Notes: generated by a model from the letters alone, not told the origin. 25,170 bases of DNA from Deltaproteobacteria bacterium (GCA_023381945.1 JAMCQY010000432.1:17399-42568), one strand, 5' to 3'; shown: positions 14,987-22,364, counted from the first letter of the stretch. Numbers and translations: made by a program.

Positions 14987-16123
14987 ATGGCAGGCGCACC
15001 TGTTATCAAACCTAACCTGCAATTCGTCAACCGGGTCATCGCCGCCGGGGGGGACACGGTCAAGAAATGCTATCAGTGCGACACCTGTTCGGTGGTCTGT
15101 AATCCCACTCCCGATAGCAAACCCTTCCCCCGGAAAGAGATGCTCCAGGCCCAATGGGGCATAGAGTCGGTGGTGCAAAGCCCGGATATCTGGCTGTGCC
15201 ACCAGTGCAGCGACTGCACGGTCTACTGTCCCCGGGGCGCCAAGCCCGGCGAAGTGATGAACGTCCTCAGGAAGTTGTGCATCGAGAAATACTCCGCACC
15301 GCCGCAACTGGCCAAGATGGTGGGCGATTCCCGGTATTTACCGTTGCTCATCGCCTTTCCGTTCGTGCTGCTGCTGTTCATGCTCAAGTTCACCGGCATG
15401 ATCGGGGTGGGCTCGGGTCTGCATATTCCTGACGGTCCCATTGTCTACTCCAAGATGTTCCCCACCTTCTGGCTGGTGGACGCCATCTTCGTCCCGGCTT
15501 TCTTCTTCGCCGTGGCGGTCTTAGGCAAAGGCGTCCTGAGCTTCTGGAAGGACCTGAATGCCAACAACCCTTGGAAAGTCCGGGTTGAAGGCAACCTGGT
15601 GGGCAACCTCATCGAGGTCATCAAGGACATCTTGATGCATAACCGCTTCCGGCTGTGTGAAACCACCTACCCCCGGTCCACTAACCACCTGTTTTTGGTG
15701 TTCGGGTTCATCTTTCTGTTGGTGGTCACCAGCTGGGGCTTCCTGAACGAATGGGTGCTGCATCACGAGTCCCCATACTTTATTTTCTCGCCCATCAAGC
15801 TGCTGGCCATGGTCGGCACCGCCGGCCTGCTCTATGGGATCTATAACATCATCCAGCAGCGCCGGGCCAATGCCGAGAAGGCCGGCTTTGGCGGCTACTA
15901 TGACTGGCTGTTGATTTATGTGATCTTTGCCGTGGGCGCCACCGGATTGCTCTCCTGGGTATTTCGCCTGTCGCATATTGCGATTCTGGCGTACCCCACG
16001 TACTTCCTGCACCTGAGCAGTGTATTTTTTCTGTTCTTTTACGCCCCCTACACCAAGATGGCCCACATGGTATACCGCACCGTGGCCATGCTCTACGCCC
16101 GCATGTCAGGACGGGGCTTCTAA
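14987..16123 (+). CDS. qmoC: Quinone-interacting membrane-bound oxidoreductase, subunit C
   Basis: QmoC anchors the complex in the membrane and is the expected menaquinol-oxidising subunit. The 378 residues are a fusion of HdrC-like and HdrE-like (cytochrome b) parts. The soluble N terminus carries two [4Fe-4S] motifs, Cys28-31-34-38 (CYQCDTCSVVC) and Cys71-74-77-81 (CHQCSDCTVYC). About six membrane helices follow, starting with LPLLIAFPFVLLLFMLKF and including HLFLVFGFIFLLVVTSWGFL; His residues in them are heme b candidates. AGGAGG (14973-14978) overlaps the qmoB stop and lies 8 bases before the ATG. It is the last gene of the operon, before the terminator at 16168; no hdrB or hdrC follows. 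Confidence 0.96.
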   Translation: MAGAPVIKPNLQFVNRVIAAGGDTVKKCYQCDTCSVVCNPTPDSKPFPRKEMLQAQWGIESVVQSPDIWLCHQCSDCTVYCPRGAKPGEVMNVLRKLCIEKYSAPPQLAKMVGDSRYLPLLIAFPFVLLLFMLKFTGMIGVGSGLHIPDGPIVYSKMFPTFWLVDAIFVPAFFFAVAVLGKGVLSFWKDLNANNPWKVRVEGNLVGNLIEVIKDILMHNRFRLCETTYPRSTNHLFLVFGFIFLLVVTSWGFLNEWVLHHESPYFIFSPIKLLAMVGTAGLLYGIYNIIQQRRANAEKAGFGGYYDWLLIYVIFAVGATGLLSWVFRLSHIAILAYPTYFLHLSSVFFLFFYAPYTKMAHMVYRTVAMLYARMSGRGF

Positions 16124-16126
16124 GTT

Positions 16127-16150
16127 GTAGGGGCACGGCGTGCCGTGCCC
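16127..16150. repeat. GTAGGGGCACGGC palindrome after qmoC
   Basis: GTAG (16127-16130) is followed by a perfect hairpin, GGGCACGGC with GCCGTGCCC (16131-16150), 3 bp after the qmoC stop. It shares the GTAG foot with the palindromes at 3956, 16731, 19516 and 22277. Confidence 0.65.
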
Positions 16151-16167
16151 TTGTACGCCTAACCCAA

Positions 16168-16195
16168 AGCCGGCCTCTCGGGGCCGGCTTTTTTT
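16168..16195 (+). terminator. Rho-independent terminator of qmoABC
   Basis: AGCCGGCC (16168-16175) pairs with GGCCGGCT (16182-16189) around a 6-nt loop and ends in seven T. It follows the qmoC stop by 44 bp. Confidence 0.9.
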
Positions 16196-16211
16196 GTGGG
16201 TCGCTATTTGA

Positions 16212-16673
16212 CGTTGCTGGGCTCCCAAGGGTTTCCGGCCGGAAGTGGGTATGCAGATCGTTCGTGAATATACCTACGCCTTTGGAGCGGTAAGCCCACA
16301 GGACGGCACTTTGGACAGTCTGGTTTTGCCGGTAGTAATCGCCGAAGCCATGTCCATCTTCTTAGAAGAAGTGGCTCGGCGCCATCCAGATGAGTTTATC
16401 CTGATGTTCCTGGATGGGGCCGGTTGGCATAAGGCCAATGACCTGGCAGTGCCAGAAAATATGAGGCTTGAGGCGCTGCCACCTTATAGTCCTCAGCTCA
16501 ACCCCGTAGAGCATATCTGGGATGAGATCAGGGAAAAGTGGTTTGCCAACGAAGTTTTTCACAGCCTGGATGCCGTGGAAGATCGTTTGGTGGAAGCGTT
16601 AGTCGCCTTGGAAAACGACAGAGAATTGGTCGCCTCCACCACAGGCTTCGAATGGATTATTAATTGGCTTTAG
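16212..16673 (+). pseudogene. IS630-family transposase, 5'-truncated
   Basis: The frame encodes the C-terminal half of an IS630-type DDE transposase. Homology appears to begin at WAPKGFRPEVG, just after an in-frame TGA (16209-16211), and runs through TYAFGAVSPQDG, then FLDGAGWHK (second catalytic Asp) and LPPYSPQLNPVEHIWDEIREKWF (third acidic residue, Glu in NPVEH). The N-terminal helix-turn-helix and first catalytic Asp are missing: upstream there is only the qmo terminator. The GTG at 16245 could start translation, but the product could not be an active transposase. It ends 15 bp before a MITE-like element with TATAG ends, possibly a related non-autonomous family. Confidence 0.85.
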
Positions 16674-16688
16674 ACTGCAACTTGGTAT

Positions 16689-16815
16689 TATAGCGTTTGC
16701 CAAAAGTTTTTTCCGATAACCCGATGGATTGTAGGGGCGGACCCATGTGTCCGCCCGCAGGAGGGCGCACACGCGGGTGCGCCCCTACAAGAAATTATTT
16801 TTGGCAATCGCTATA
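16689..16815. mobile_element. 127-bp MITE-like element B, copy 1
   Basis: Terminal inverted repeats run from TATAGCGTTTGCCAAAAG (16689) to TTTTTGGCAATCGCTATA (ending 16815). The interior consists of two hairpins, a GTAGGGGCGGAC...GTCCGCCC one and a GGGCGCAC...GTGCGCCCCTAC one. The second copy (19474-19600) differs at only two positions, so spread was recent. Ends starting and finishing in TA fit an IS630/Tc1-type family, which inserts at TA. No coding capacity. Confidence 0.85.
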
Positions 16816-16835
16816 TGAGGCAAAGAAAGGATTTA

Positions 16836-16872
16836 TACCCCACAAACTTGCTATTTGGCGGTTTGTGGGGTA
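16836..16872. repeat. TACCCCACAAAC inverted repeat
   Basis: Perfect 12-bp arms (16836-16847 and 16861-16872) around 13 nt. It lies in the spacer before the HExxH protein gene and lacks a T run. Its role is unknown. Confidence 0.55.
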
Positions 16873-16954
16873 CAGAAAAGTGGGGTGCATCCTACGCACC
16901 ATTTTGGACGAAGACAACTGACAACTGGCTACTGGCTATTAAAAGGAGCCTCTC

Positions 16955-17506
16955 ATGGACATGAACCAGCTCATGACCCTGTTAATTGCCCAGGGGCAAA
17001 AATGGATCAAGGAACAACGCAATGCCTACCGGCCCCGGGCCAGAAAATTGGCGGACCAGACCATCGCTCAATTTTCCACGTTTTTTGAGCCCTCCCTTCT
17101 GCAAAAGGTCCGGCTGGTGATGGTGCCGGCCCTGGAAAATCCCAAGTTTCTCGAAGCCTACCGCGCCACCTTCGACGAAAAGGCCATCCCCATGCTGGAT
17201 TTTACCAGCTTTTCCGGCATCACCTATGTGGACACCATCCTGCTGGTTGATGAATTTCCGGGAGCCGACCCCGACGTCACCCTATTCCATGAATTGGTGC
17301 ACGCCGTGCAATATGAGCTGTTGGGGCCGGAAAAATTCGTGGAACTCTATCTTATGGGCTGGATCAATCAGGGCTTCAATTATGCCGCTATCCCTCTGGA
17401 GATGGACACCTACGAGTTACAGAACCGCTTTGAAGCAGACCCGAACACCCCCTTTTCGGTTAAAGATGAAATCTCCCGCAGCCTGGAGCTGATGATGGAG
17501 GATTAA
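16955..17506 (+). CDS. HExxH putative zinc metallopeptidase-like protein
   Basis: Unrecognised protein of 183 residues, predicted cytoplasmic: no signal peptide or membrane segment. The key feature is FHELVHAVQYELLG, an HExxH zinc motif at 112-116, preceded by a hydrophobic strand (ITYVDTILLVDEF). Glu149 or Glu154 (PLEMDTYELQNRF), some 35 residues downstream, could be the third zinc ligand as in small gluzincin-type domains. The HELVHxVQ form resembles minimal protease domains of the DUF4157 kind, but I cannot assign a family. AAGGAG (16943-16948) supports the ATG. It begins a run of small genes with 90-110 bp gaps (YkgJ-like, CoA-binding, beta-flower). Proteolytic activity is inference. Confidence 0.65.
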   Translation: MDMNQLMTLLIAQGQKWIKEQRNAYRPRARKLADQTIAQFSTFFEPSLLQKVRLVMVPALENPKFLEAYRATFDEKAIPMLDFTSFSGITYVDTILLVDEFPGADPDVTLFHELVHAVQYELLGPEKFVELYLMGWINQGFNYAAIPLEMDTYELQNRFEADPNTPFSVKDEISRSLELMMED

Positions 17507-17516
17507 AGCAGAGGGT

Positions 17517-17537
17517 AGGACAGCCGCCCGGCTGTCC
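17517..17537 (+). other. Hairpin after HExxH gene
   Basis: GGACAGCC and GGCTGTCC pair around a short loop, about 10 bp after the stop codon at 17506. No T run follows, so it is at best a weak terminator or a 3' stabiliser. Confidence 0.45.
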
Positions 17538-17614
17538 CACATTACTGCTGTTATTTGGAAAGAATTTCTGGTAAATTTAGAGATTGACAAGGAATAATCC
17601 AAAGGAGTAATCGC

Positions 17615-18421
17615 ATGGTTGACATGAATATGAAGGTGGTGGAGCCACGGAAACTCACCCCGGAGAGCCGCTTCCGGTTTCGCTGCCATCCGGGAGTCCC
17701 CTGCTTTACCGAGTGCTGTGGCAAAACCACTATTATCCTAACCCCTTATGATATTTTGCGCCTGAAGAACCGCCTCATAATCCCCTCCGGGGAATTTCTC
17801 GCCAAATATACTCGCAGCGAGGATCACGACAAGTCCGGCTTGCCCATGGTCATCATGGATATGCCCCGGTTTGAAGGAAAATGCCCCTTCGTTAAACCGG
17901 TGACTGGCTGCGAAGTTTATACCGACCGCCCGGCCTCCTGCCGCTACTACCCCATCGGCCAGGGCACCCTGATCACCGAACCGGAACAGGGCAAAAAGGC
18001 GGTGGAGGAATTCTATTTTTACGTTCGAGAACCGCACTGCCGCGGCTACGAGGATGAGGCCGAATGGACCGTAGCCACCTGGCGGGCAGACCAGGGCGTA
18101 GACCATTACGACGAAATGAACCTGGAATGGAAGACCATGATGCTGCGCCGGGGGGAGGACGGCGGTCCGGTCACCGATGAGCGGGGCAGCCGCCTGTTCG
18201 CCATGGTGATGTACGACCTGGACCAATTCCGCAAATTTGTCTTCAAGAGCCGTTTCCTGCAACTTTTCGCAGTTGATGAGGACATCCTGGAGAAGATTTG
18301 GGACGATGACGAGGAGTTGCTCAAATTTGGCTATCAATACATCAAGACGGTCCTGAAGATCGAAGATGCCTTAAAACTGCAGGAAGCCAAAGTTACCGAA
18401 GGGACCACGATGACTTTTTAG
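17615..18421 (+). CDS. YkgJ-like cysteine-cluster protein
   Basis: Predicted cytoplasmic protein of 268 residues with the Cys cluster of the YkgJ family, thought to bind zinc or an iron-sulfur cluster; function unproven. N-terminal Cys24, 30, 34 and 35 (RCHPGVPCFTECCGKTT) are followed by LTPYDILRLKNRL and then Cys90, Cys99 and Cys109 in GKCPFVKPVTGCEVYTDRPASCRYYP, where the CxVYxxRPxxCRxYP pattern is characteristic. The C-terminal half (from about 160) is acidic and helical and is longer than in minimal family members. AAGGAG about 17601 supports the ATG. It is in tandem with small unknown genes that give no clue to a pathway. Confidence 0.8.
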   Translation: MVDMNMKVVEPRKLTPESRFRFRCHPGVPCFTECCGKTTIILTPYDILRLKNRLIIPSGEFLAKYTRSEDHDKSGLPMVIMDMPRFEGKCPFVKPVTGCEVYTDRPASCRYYPIGQGTLITEPEQGKKAVEEFYFYVREPHCRGYEDEAEWTVATWRADQGVDHYDEMNLEWKTMMLRRGEDGGPVTDERGSRLFAMVMYDLDQFRKFVFKSRFLQLFAVDEDILEKIWDDDEELLKFGYQYIKTVLKIEDALKLQEAKVTEGTTMTF

Positions 18422-18500
18422 TTAGCAGTAAGCAGAGAGCAGTAAGCAGTAACCACAAGATTTACTGCTGCTCACTGCTTACAGCTCACTGTTCACTTTT
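18421..18500. repeat. GCAGTAA-unit hairpin tract
   Basis: The left arm (18421-18452) has GCAGTAA and GCAGAGA units and the right arm (18461-18500) their inverse, TTACTGC and TCACTGC, with a loop of about 8 nt. It resembles the tract at 11329 in design but uses a different unit. It fills the gap between the YkgJ-like gene and the CoA-binding gene. Confidence 0.65.
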
Positions 18501-18518
18501 ATAAAGGAGGTCGGGACC

Positions 18519-18938
18519 ATGACAGAGAATGCGGAATCGGCAATCAATAAGATCCTTAAGGATTATCACACCATTGCGGTGGTGGGCCTCTCTTCAAATC
18601 CCGAACGTCCCAGCTACCAGGTGGCTCAATACCTGCAACGCCACGGCTACCGCATTATCCCGGTGAACCCCGGCTGTCAGGAGATTTTGGGGGAGAAATG
18701 CTACCCCACCCTCAAAGACATTCCTTTCCCGGTGGAGGTGGTGGACATCTTCCGCAAAGTTGAAGCCATCCCTGCCATCGTGGACGAGGCGATCACTAAA
18801 GGGGCCAAGGCTGTCTGGATGCAACTGGAGTTGGAAGAGCCCGTATCTGCTGAAAAAGCCCGGCAGGCCGGCCTGCAGGTCGTAGAGAACCGCTGCATGA
18901 AGATCGAACACGCGGCCTGGCAAGAGGCCGGGTCTTAA
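18519..18938 (+). CDS. CoA-binding domain protein (YccU-like)
   Basis: Single-domain Rossmann-fold protein of 139 residues, like the CoA-binding domain of succinyl-CoA synthetase and the YccU family. Residues about 13-45 (HTIAVVGLSSNPERPSYQVAQYLQRHGYRIIPVNPG) hold the nucleotide-binding loop. They are followed by EILGEKCYPTLKDIPFPVEVVDIFR, AKAVWMQLELEE and a C-terminal ENRCMKIEHA with the conserved Cys-Met-Lys. Length is typical for the stand-alone form. A role in binding CoA or a CoA ester is presumed; no partner enzyme is encoded here. AAGGAGG (18504-18510) precedes the ATG. Confidence 0.9.
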   Translation: MTENAESAINKILKDYHTIAVVGLSSNPERPSYQVAQYLQRHGYRIIPVNPGCQEILGEKCYPTLKDIPFPVEVVDIFRKVEAIPAIVDEAITKGAKAVWMQLELEEPVSAEKARQAGLQVVENRCMKIEHAAWQEAGS

Positions 18939-18972
18939 TTCGCCATCATGGTTAATCGGGGAGGCGGTGAAC

Positions 18973-19332
18973 ATGGAAACCACCCTCTTTAATAAAGGCG
19001 GCAAACCCGTGGCCTATTTCGCCGAGGATTGCACTACCATCTATACCTGGGATGGCCGGGCGGTCGGATATCTTCTGGAGGATAAAATCTTTGGCTGGAA
19101 CGGCCGGCAATTGGGTTGGTTCGACAACGGCACTGTCTTTGATATCTATGGCCTCAGGGCCGGCTTCCTCAAGAGCAAATCTCCCATCCCCACGGAAATG
19201 GAATCCGGCAAGGCCTTAAAGCAGGCCAAGAGCATCAAGGGGATCCGGCAAAGCCCGGTGCCGAAACCTGTCATGTGTTACGGCTATTCCAGCCAATCCC
19301 TCGAAGATATTCTGGACGAGGGCGAGGCCTGA
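18973..19332 (+). CDS. 4-fold beta flower domain protein
   Basis: Small protein of 119 residues. I prefer the ATG at 18973, 8 bases after GGGGAGG (18958-18964), over the GTG at 18967, which is too close. The first 75 residues are short repeating strands rich in aromatic and Gly residues (GKPVAYFAEDCTTIYTWDGR, GYLLEDKIFGWNGRQLGWF, DIYGLRAGFLKSK), matching the 4-fold beta flower domain as I remember it. The tail is charged and unstructured. No enzymatic motif is present and the function is unknown. It follows the CoA-binding gene by 34 bp and is probably cotranscribed with it. Confidence 0.7.
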   Translation: METTLFNKGGKPVAYFAEDCTTIYTWDGRAVGYLLEDKIFGWNGRQLGWFDNGTVFDIYGLRAGFLKSKSPIPTEMESGKALKQAKSIKGIRQSPVPKPVMCYGYSSQSLEDILDEGEA

Positions 19333-19374
19333 AATTTTTTTTGCCCGGCGGCTCGCACCGTCTCCCGGCTTCGA

Positions 19375-19420
19375 TCAAACCTTCCCCGGCGAAATCCCCA
19401 ACCCGGGTTTGAGCTTTTTT
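19375..19420 (+). terminator. Possible terminator after beta-flower gene
   Basis: TCAAACC (19375-19381) can pair with GGTTTGA (19406-19412), followed by GC and six T. The loop is long (24 nt) and may fold further. It lies about 45 bp after the stop codon. Confidence 0.4.
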
Positions 19421-19473
19421 CTTGGGATTTCTTCCGCATTCCTACCATTTCTGAGCCGCTCCTATCTTCTGTA

Positions 19474-19600
19474 TATAGCGTTTGCCAAAAGTTTTTTCCG
19501 ATAATCCGATGGATTGTAGGGGCGGACCCATGTGTCCGCCCGCAGGAGGGCGCACACGCGGGTGCGCCCCTACAAGAAATTATTTTTGGCAATCACTATA
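19474..19600. mobile_element. 127-bp MITE-like element B, copy 2
   Basis: Same orientation as 16689-16815 and identical except for two positions (a C/T near base 32 and a G/A in the right terminal repeat). It lies in the spacer between the beta-flower gene and the membrane protein gene. Reverse-strand open frames across it are by-products. Confidence 0.85.
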
Positions 19601-19605
19601 ATCTC

Positions 19606-19656
19606 CGAAAACTGAAAACTGAAAACTGGGAACTGGCTACTGACCACTGGCTACTT
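19606..19656. repeat. GAAAACT/ACTGGCTACT short-unit tract
   Basis: Three GAAAACT units run into GGGAACTGGCTACTGACCACTGGCT-type units. It combines the units of the tracts at 6046 and 11329 and lies just before the membrane protein gene. Only one arm is present. Confidence 0.55.
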
Positions 19657-19681
19657 TATTATTATTGAAATTCTGGGGGTT

Positions 19682-20416
19682 ATGGATTATCGTGGGCCAG
19701 ATCATTTCGGCATTGGAAGACGCATGGAACCCCTGGAAAAAAGATATGAGAAGCAGGGTAGGGCCAGGCCTTGTTTCCTGGACCAGGACGATCTGGTCAA
19801 CCTGGCCCGGATCATCCAAGAGACCTTTACCCGCCCTGAGATCGAACGCTATTTCCGGATTTCCACTACCCTGAAGGGCAGCCGGGTATTTTGCAGTACT
19901 ATGGCCGATTTCCTGGTCCAGGAAGACTTGCCCGAGCGGGTGCACGATCTAACCTTATGGATTGAAGGTTGGGGTCAGAAGACCAGGTTCGATAAGACCA
20001 TTTTACTGGATTTCAGCCGATATTCGGTGCAGCTCAAGGTTGAAGGCGTTGACCCAGTTTGGGTTTTCGACAAATATAGCCGCATCATGAAATTCCTTAG
20101 AGAGAAAAGCGCCTGGTACTGGCCGGTGATTATTTTCGAAAAGCCGATTATCTTTTGCATCACCATTTTGCTCATCAGTAGTATGATTCTCAATTTTAGA
20201 CTGGGAAAGCCGGTAATTTATATCGGCGAGGTGGGAATGTTGGCCATCTGGGCGGTTTCGGTCTTTTATGACACCCGGAAAATTTGGCCCTATTCCCTTT
20301 TGAGGCTGAAAGGGTCCGAACCGCTTCTCAACACTGAGACATTTTCCATCGCCGCCCTGTTGATCATCCTGGTATCGGTCCTGATGGGAGGCGCAGCCTC
20401 TCCCTTCTTCAGATGA
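19682..20416 (+). CDS. Membrane protein of unknown function
   Basis: Predicted inner-membrane protein of up to 244 residues with no family I recognise. A soluble N-terminal region (about 140 residues) is followed by three hydrophobic segments near 155-175 (PIIFCITILLISSMILNF), 183-202 and 224-241 (IAALLIILVSVLMGG). The soluble part has mixed charge and includes TLKGSRVFCSTMADFLVQEDLP and LLDFSRYSVQLKVEGVDPVWVFDKY. The ATG at 19682 has GGGGG very close upstream; the ATG at 19724, with GGAAGA at 19715, is an alternative that loses 14 residues. It ends 21 bp before comM. Third-position GC is lower than in the neighbouring comM gene, especially in the membrane part. Confidence 0.6.
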   Translation: MDYRGPDHFGIGRRMEPLEKRYEKQGRARPCFLDQDDLVNLARIIQETFTRPEIERYFRISTTLKGSRVFCSTMADFLVQEDLPERVHDLTLWIEGWGQKTRFDKTILLDFSRYSVQLKVEGVDPVWVFDKYSRIMKFLREKSAWYWPVIIFEKPIIFCITILLISSMILNFRLGKPVIYIGEVGMLAIWAVSVFYDTRKIWPYSLLRLKGSEPLLNTETFSIAALLIILVSVLMGGAASPFFR

Positions 20417-20437
20417 TCAGCCGACTGCTAAGTCATT

Positions 20438-22018
20438 ATGCTGGCCCGAGTTAAAAGCGGCGCCCTGAAGGGGGTGGACGCCTACCTGGTGGAGGTCGAG
20501 GTGGACCTGGCCCCCGGTATGCCCTATTTCGCCACCGTGGGCCTGCCTGAAGTGGCAGTGAAGGAAAGCAAGGACCGGGTCCGGGCCGCCCTGAAGAACT
20601 CCGGCTACAAATTCCCTGGCAATCGGGTAACTATAAATCTCGCGCCGGCCGACGTGCGCAAAGAAGGCACCGGCTTCGACCTGCCCGTGGCCCTGGGCAT
20701 CCTGGCGGCCCAGGAAATCGTTCCGCAGGAAAGCCTGGAAAAGTATATCATTTTTGGAGAACTCTCCCTGGACGGCCGCCTCAAGCCCACCCGGGGCATC
20801 CTTTCCATGGCCCTGGCCACCCGCCAGGCCGGCTTGGCCCTCATCATCCCCCGGGACAATATACGTGAGGCCGCGGTGGTCCAGGGAATCGAGATCTATC
20901 CCGCCGAGACCTTGGCCCAACTGGTGGAATTCCTCACCGGCCGGGAGCCGCTGGGGGCTTACCGGGCCTCGTCTGCCGACAGCGATCATCCGGCGGCCGA
21001 CTACGACCTCGATTTCCGGGAAGTCAAGGGCCAGGAGCCGGTGAAACGGGCCCTGCTGCTGGCCGCGGCGGGCGGCCACAATGCCCTGATGATCGGCCCT
21101 CCGGGTGCGGGGAAAACGATGCTGGCTCAACGGCTGCCTTCCATCCTGCCGCCGCTGAACCTGGAAGAGGCCCTGGAGACCTCCAAGATTTACAGCGTGG
21201 TGGGGCAGCTCAAGCCCGGCCAGGGGCTCCTGACGCAGCGGCCCTTCCGGTCGCCGCACCACACCATCTCCGACGCCGGACTCATCGGCGGCGGCACCAC
21301 CCCCCGGCCGGGGGAGGTGAGTCTGGCCCACCACGGCGTCCTCTTCCTGGACGAACTGCCTGAATTCAAGCGCTCCACCCTGGAGGTGCTGCGCCAGCCC
21401 CTGGAAGACGGCGTGGTCACCATCTCCCGGGCCGCCACCGCCATCACCTTCCCGGCCCGCTTCATGCTGGTGGCTTCCATGAATCCCTGCTTCTGCGGCT
21501 ATTACGGCGACGCCCAAAGGGTCTGCACCTGCGCTCCCCAGAAGATTCAACAGTACCGCGCCCGCATCTCCGGGCCGCTCTTGGACCGCATTGACCTCCA
21601 GGTGCAGGTGGCCGCGGTGCCTTTTAGAGAGTTGGCCGCGGATCCGGGCGGCGAAGGCTCCGAAGCCATGCGGGCCCGGGTCTCCCAGGCCCGCCGGGTC
21701 CAGGAGAACCGCTTTGCCAAGGTAAGGCGGGTCTTTGCCAACGCCCAGATGAGCGCCAAAATGGTCCAGGAGCACTGCGCCCTGGGAAGCCAGGCCCGGC
21801 GACTCCTGGAAACCGCGGTGGAGCGCCTGGGCCTGAGCGCCCGGGCCTACACCCGGATCCTCAAAATCGCCCGCACCATCGCCGACCTGGAAGGCGAAGC
21901 CCACCTCACCCTGCCCCACGTCGCCGAGGCCATCCAATACCGCAGCCTGGACCGGCAGTTCAGTAAACCGCAAGGGGCCATGTTTGTTAAAGAAGTGGCG
22001 GAGAGGTATTTGGTTTGA
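20438..22018 (+). CDS. comM: YifB/ComM family Mg-chelatase-like AAA ATPase
   Basis: ComM is a hexameric AAA+ helicase that promotes branch migration during natural transformation; homologues are common in bacteria not known to be competent. The 526 residues are typical. The N-terminal ChlI-like domain (MLARVKSGALKGVDAYLVEV, VGLPEVAVKESKDRVRAAL) leads to Walker A at 220-227 (GPPGAGKT) and Walker B at 302-306 (LFLDE). A Cys motif, MNPCFCGYYGD...CTC, and RISGPLLDRIDLQV are family signatures. An in-frame TAA nine bases upstream makes ATG 20438 the first possible start. No strong ribosome site is seen. The role in this organism is by family only. Confidence 0.93.
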   Translation: MLARVKSGALKGVDAYLVEVEVDLAPGMPYFATVGLPEVAVKESKDRVRAALKNSGYKFPGNRVTINLAPADVRKEGTGFDLPVALGILAAQEIVPQESLEKYIIFGELSLDGRLKPTRGILSMALATRQAGLALIIPRDNIREAAVVQGIEIYPAETLAQLVEFLTGREPLGAYRASSADSDHPAADYDLDFREVKGQEPVKRALLLAAAGGHNALMIGPPGAGKTMLAQRLPSILPPLNLEEALETSKIYSVVGQLKPGQGLLTQRPFRSPHHTISDAGLIGGGTTPRPGEVSLAHHGVLFLDELPEFKRSTLEVLRQPLEDGVVTISRAATAITFPARFMLVASMNPCFCGYYGDAQRVCTCAPQKIQQYRARISGPLLDRIDLQVQVAAVPFRELAADPGGEGSEAMRARVSQARRVQENRFAKVRRVFANAQMSAKMVQEHCALGSQARRLLETAVERLGLSARAYTRILKIARTIADLEGEAHLTLPHVAEAIQYRSLDRQFSKPQGAMFVKEVAERYLV

Positions 22019-22072
22019 ATTATGGCTACGGGCTTAACTTAATTGAGTCATAGTCACACTTTAGTTATTGAT

Positions 22073-22324
22073 ATGTTCTATTATACATTAATACTTCTTA
22101 CTGCATCAATATCTCTTAAAATTGTAGATAAATTGTATCATAATATTTTTGCACTAAAGAAATTCATCGAAACCAACTATACTACAAAAAATAAAAATCC
22201 TGAAAAACCATCTATAGTAAGTCATCCAGATAATGAACAATTTATCGGCATAATATTTATGATGCTTTTAGCAGCCGTAGGGCGGGAAAGCGCAGCGCAT
22301 CCCGCCTTTAGGGTTTTGACATAA
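22073..22324 (+). CDS. AT-rich small ORF with one membrane segment, tail encoded by REP
   Basis: Possible protein of 83 residues from the ATG at 22073 (a TTG at 22043 is in frame). It starts MFYYTLILLTASISLKIVD, a plausible membrane helix, then has a polar stretch rich in Lys and Asn. The DNA is strikingly AT-rich against GC-rich neighbours, suggesting foreign origin. From about residue 68 the frame runs into the REP hairpin at 22274, giving AVGRESAAHPAFRVLT, so the original C terminus has probably been replaced. I see no ribosome site. It may be a decayed gene fragment. Confidence 0.3.
   Translation: MFYYTLILLTASISLKIVDKLYHNIFALKKFIETNYTTKNKNPEKPSIVSHPDNEQFIGIIFMMLLAAVGRESAAHPAFRVLT
22274..22306. 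repeat. REP hairpin, left copy
   Basis: GCCGTAGGGCGGGAAAGCGC followed by AGCGCATCCCGCC. GTAG (22277-22280) is the foot and GGCGGG...CCCGCC the stem. It is the inverted partner of 22906-22939, differing by one base. It lies 58 bp before the REP-associated transposase gene. Confidence 0.85.
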
Positions 22325-22364
22325 AGGGAGAAAAACACTTGTCCGCCTTCAACCATCGGCTGGA

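Noticed and set aside
16697..16921. Open frame across MITE-like element B and its flank
   Set aside because: Repeat-derived; its mirror appears on the - strand at the second copy (19284-19592).
17584..17589. TTGACA before the YkgJ-like gene as a -35 box
   Set aside because: A -10 box at proper spacing would fall on the ribosome site and start codon.
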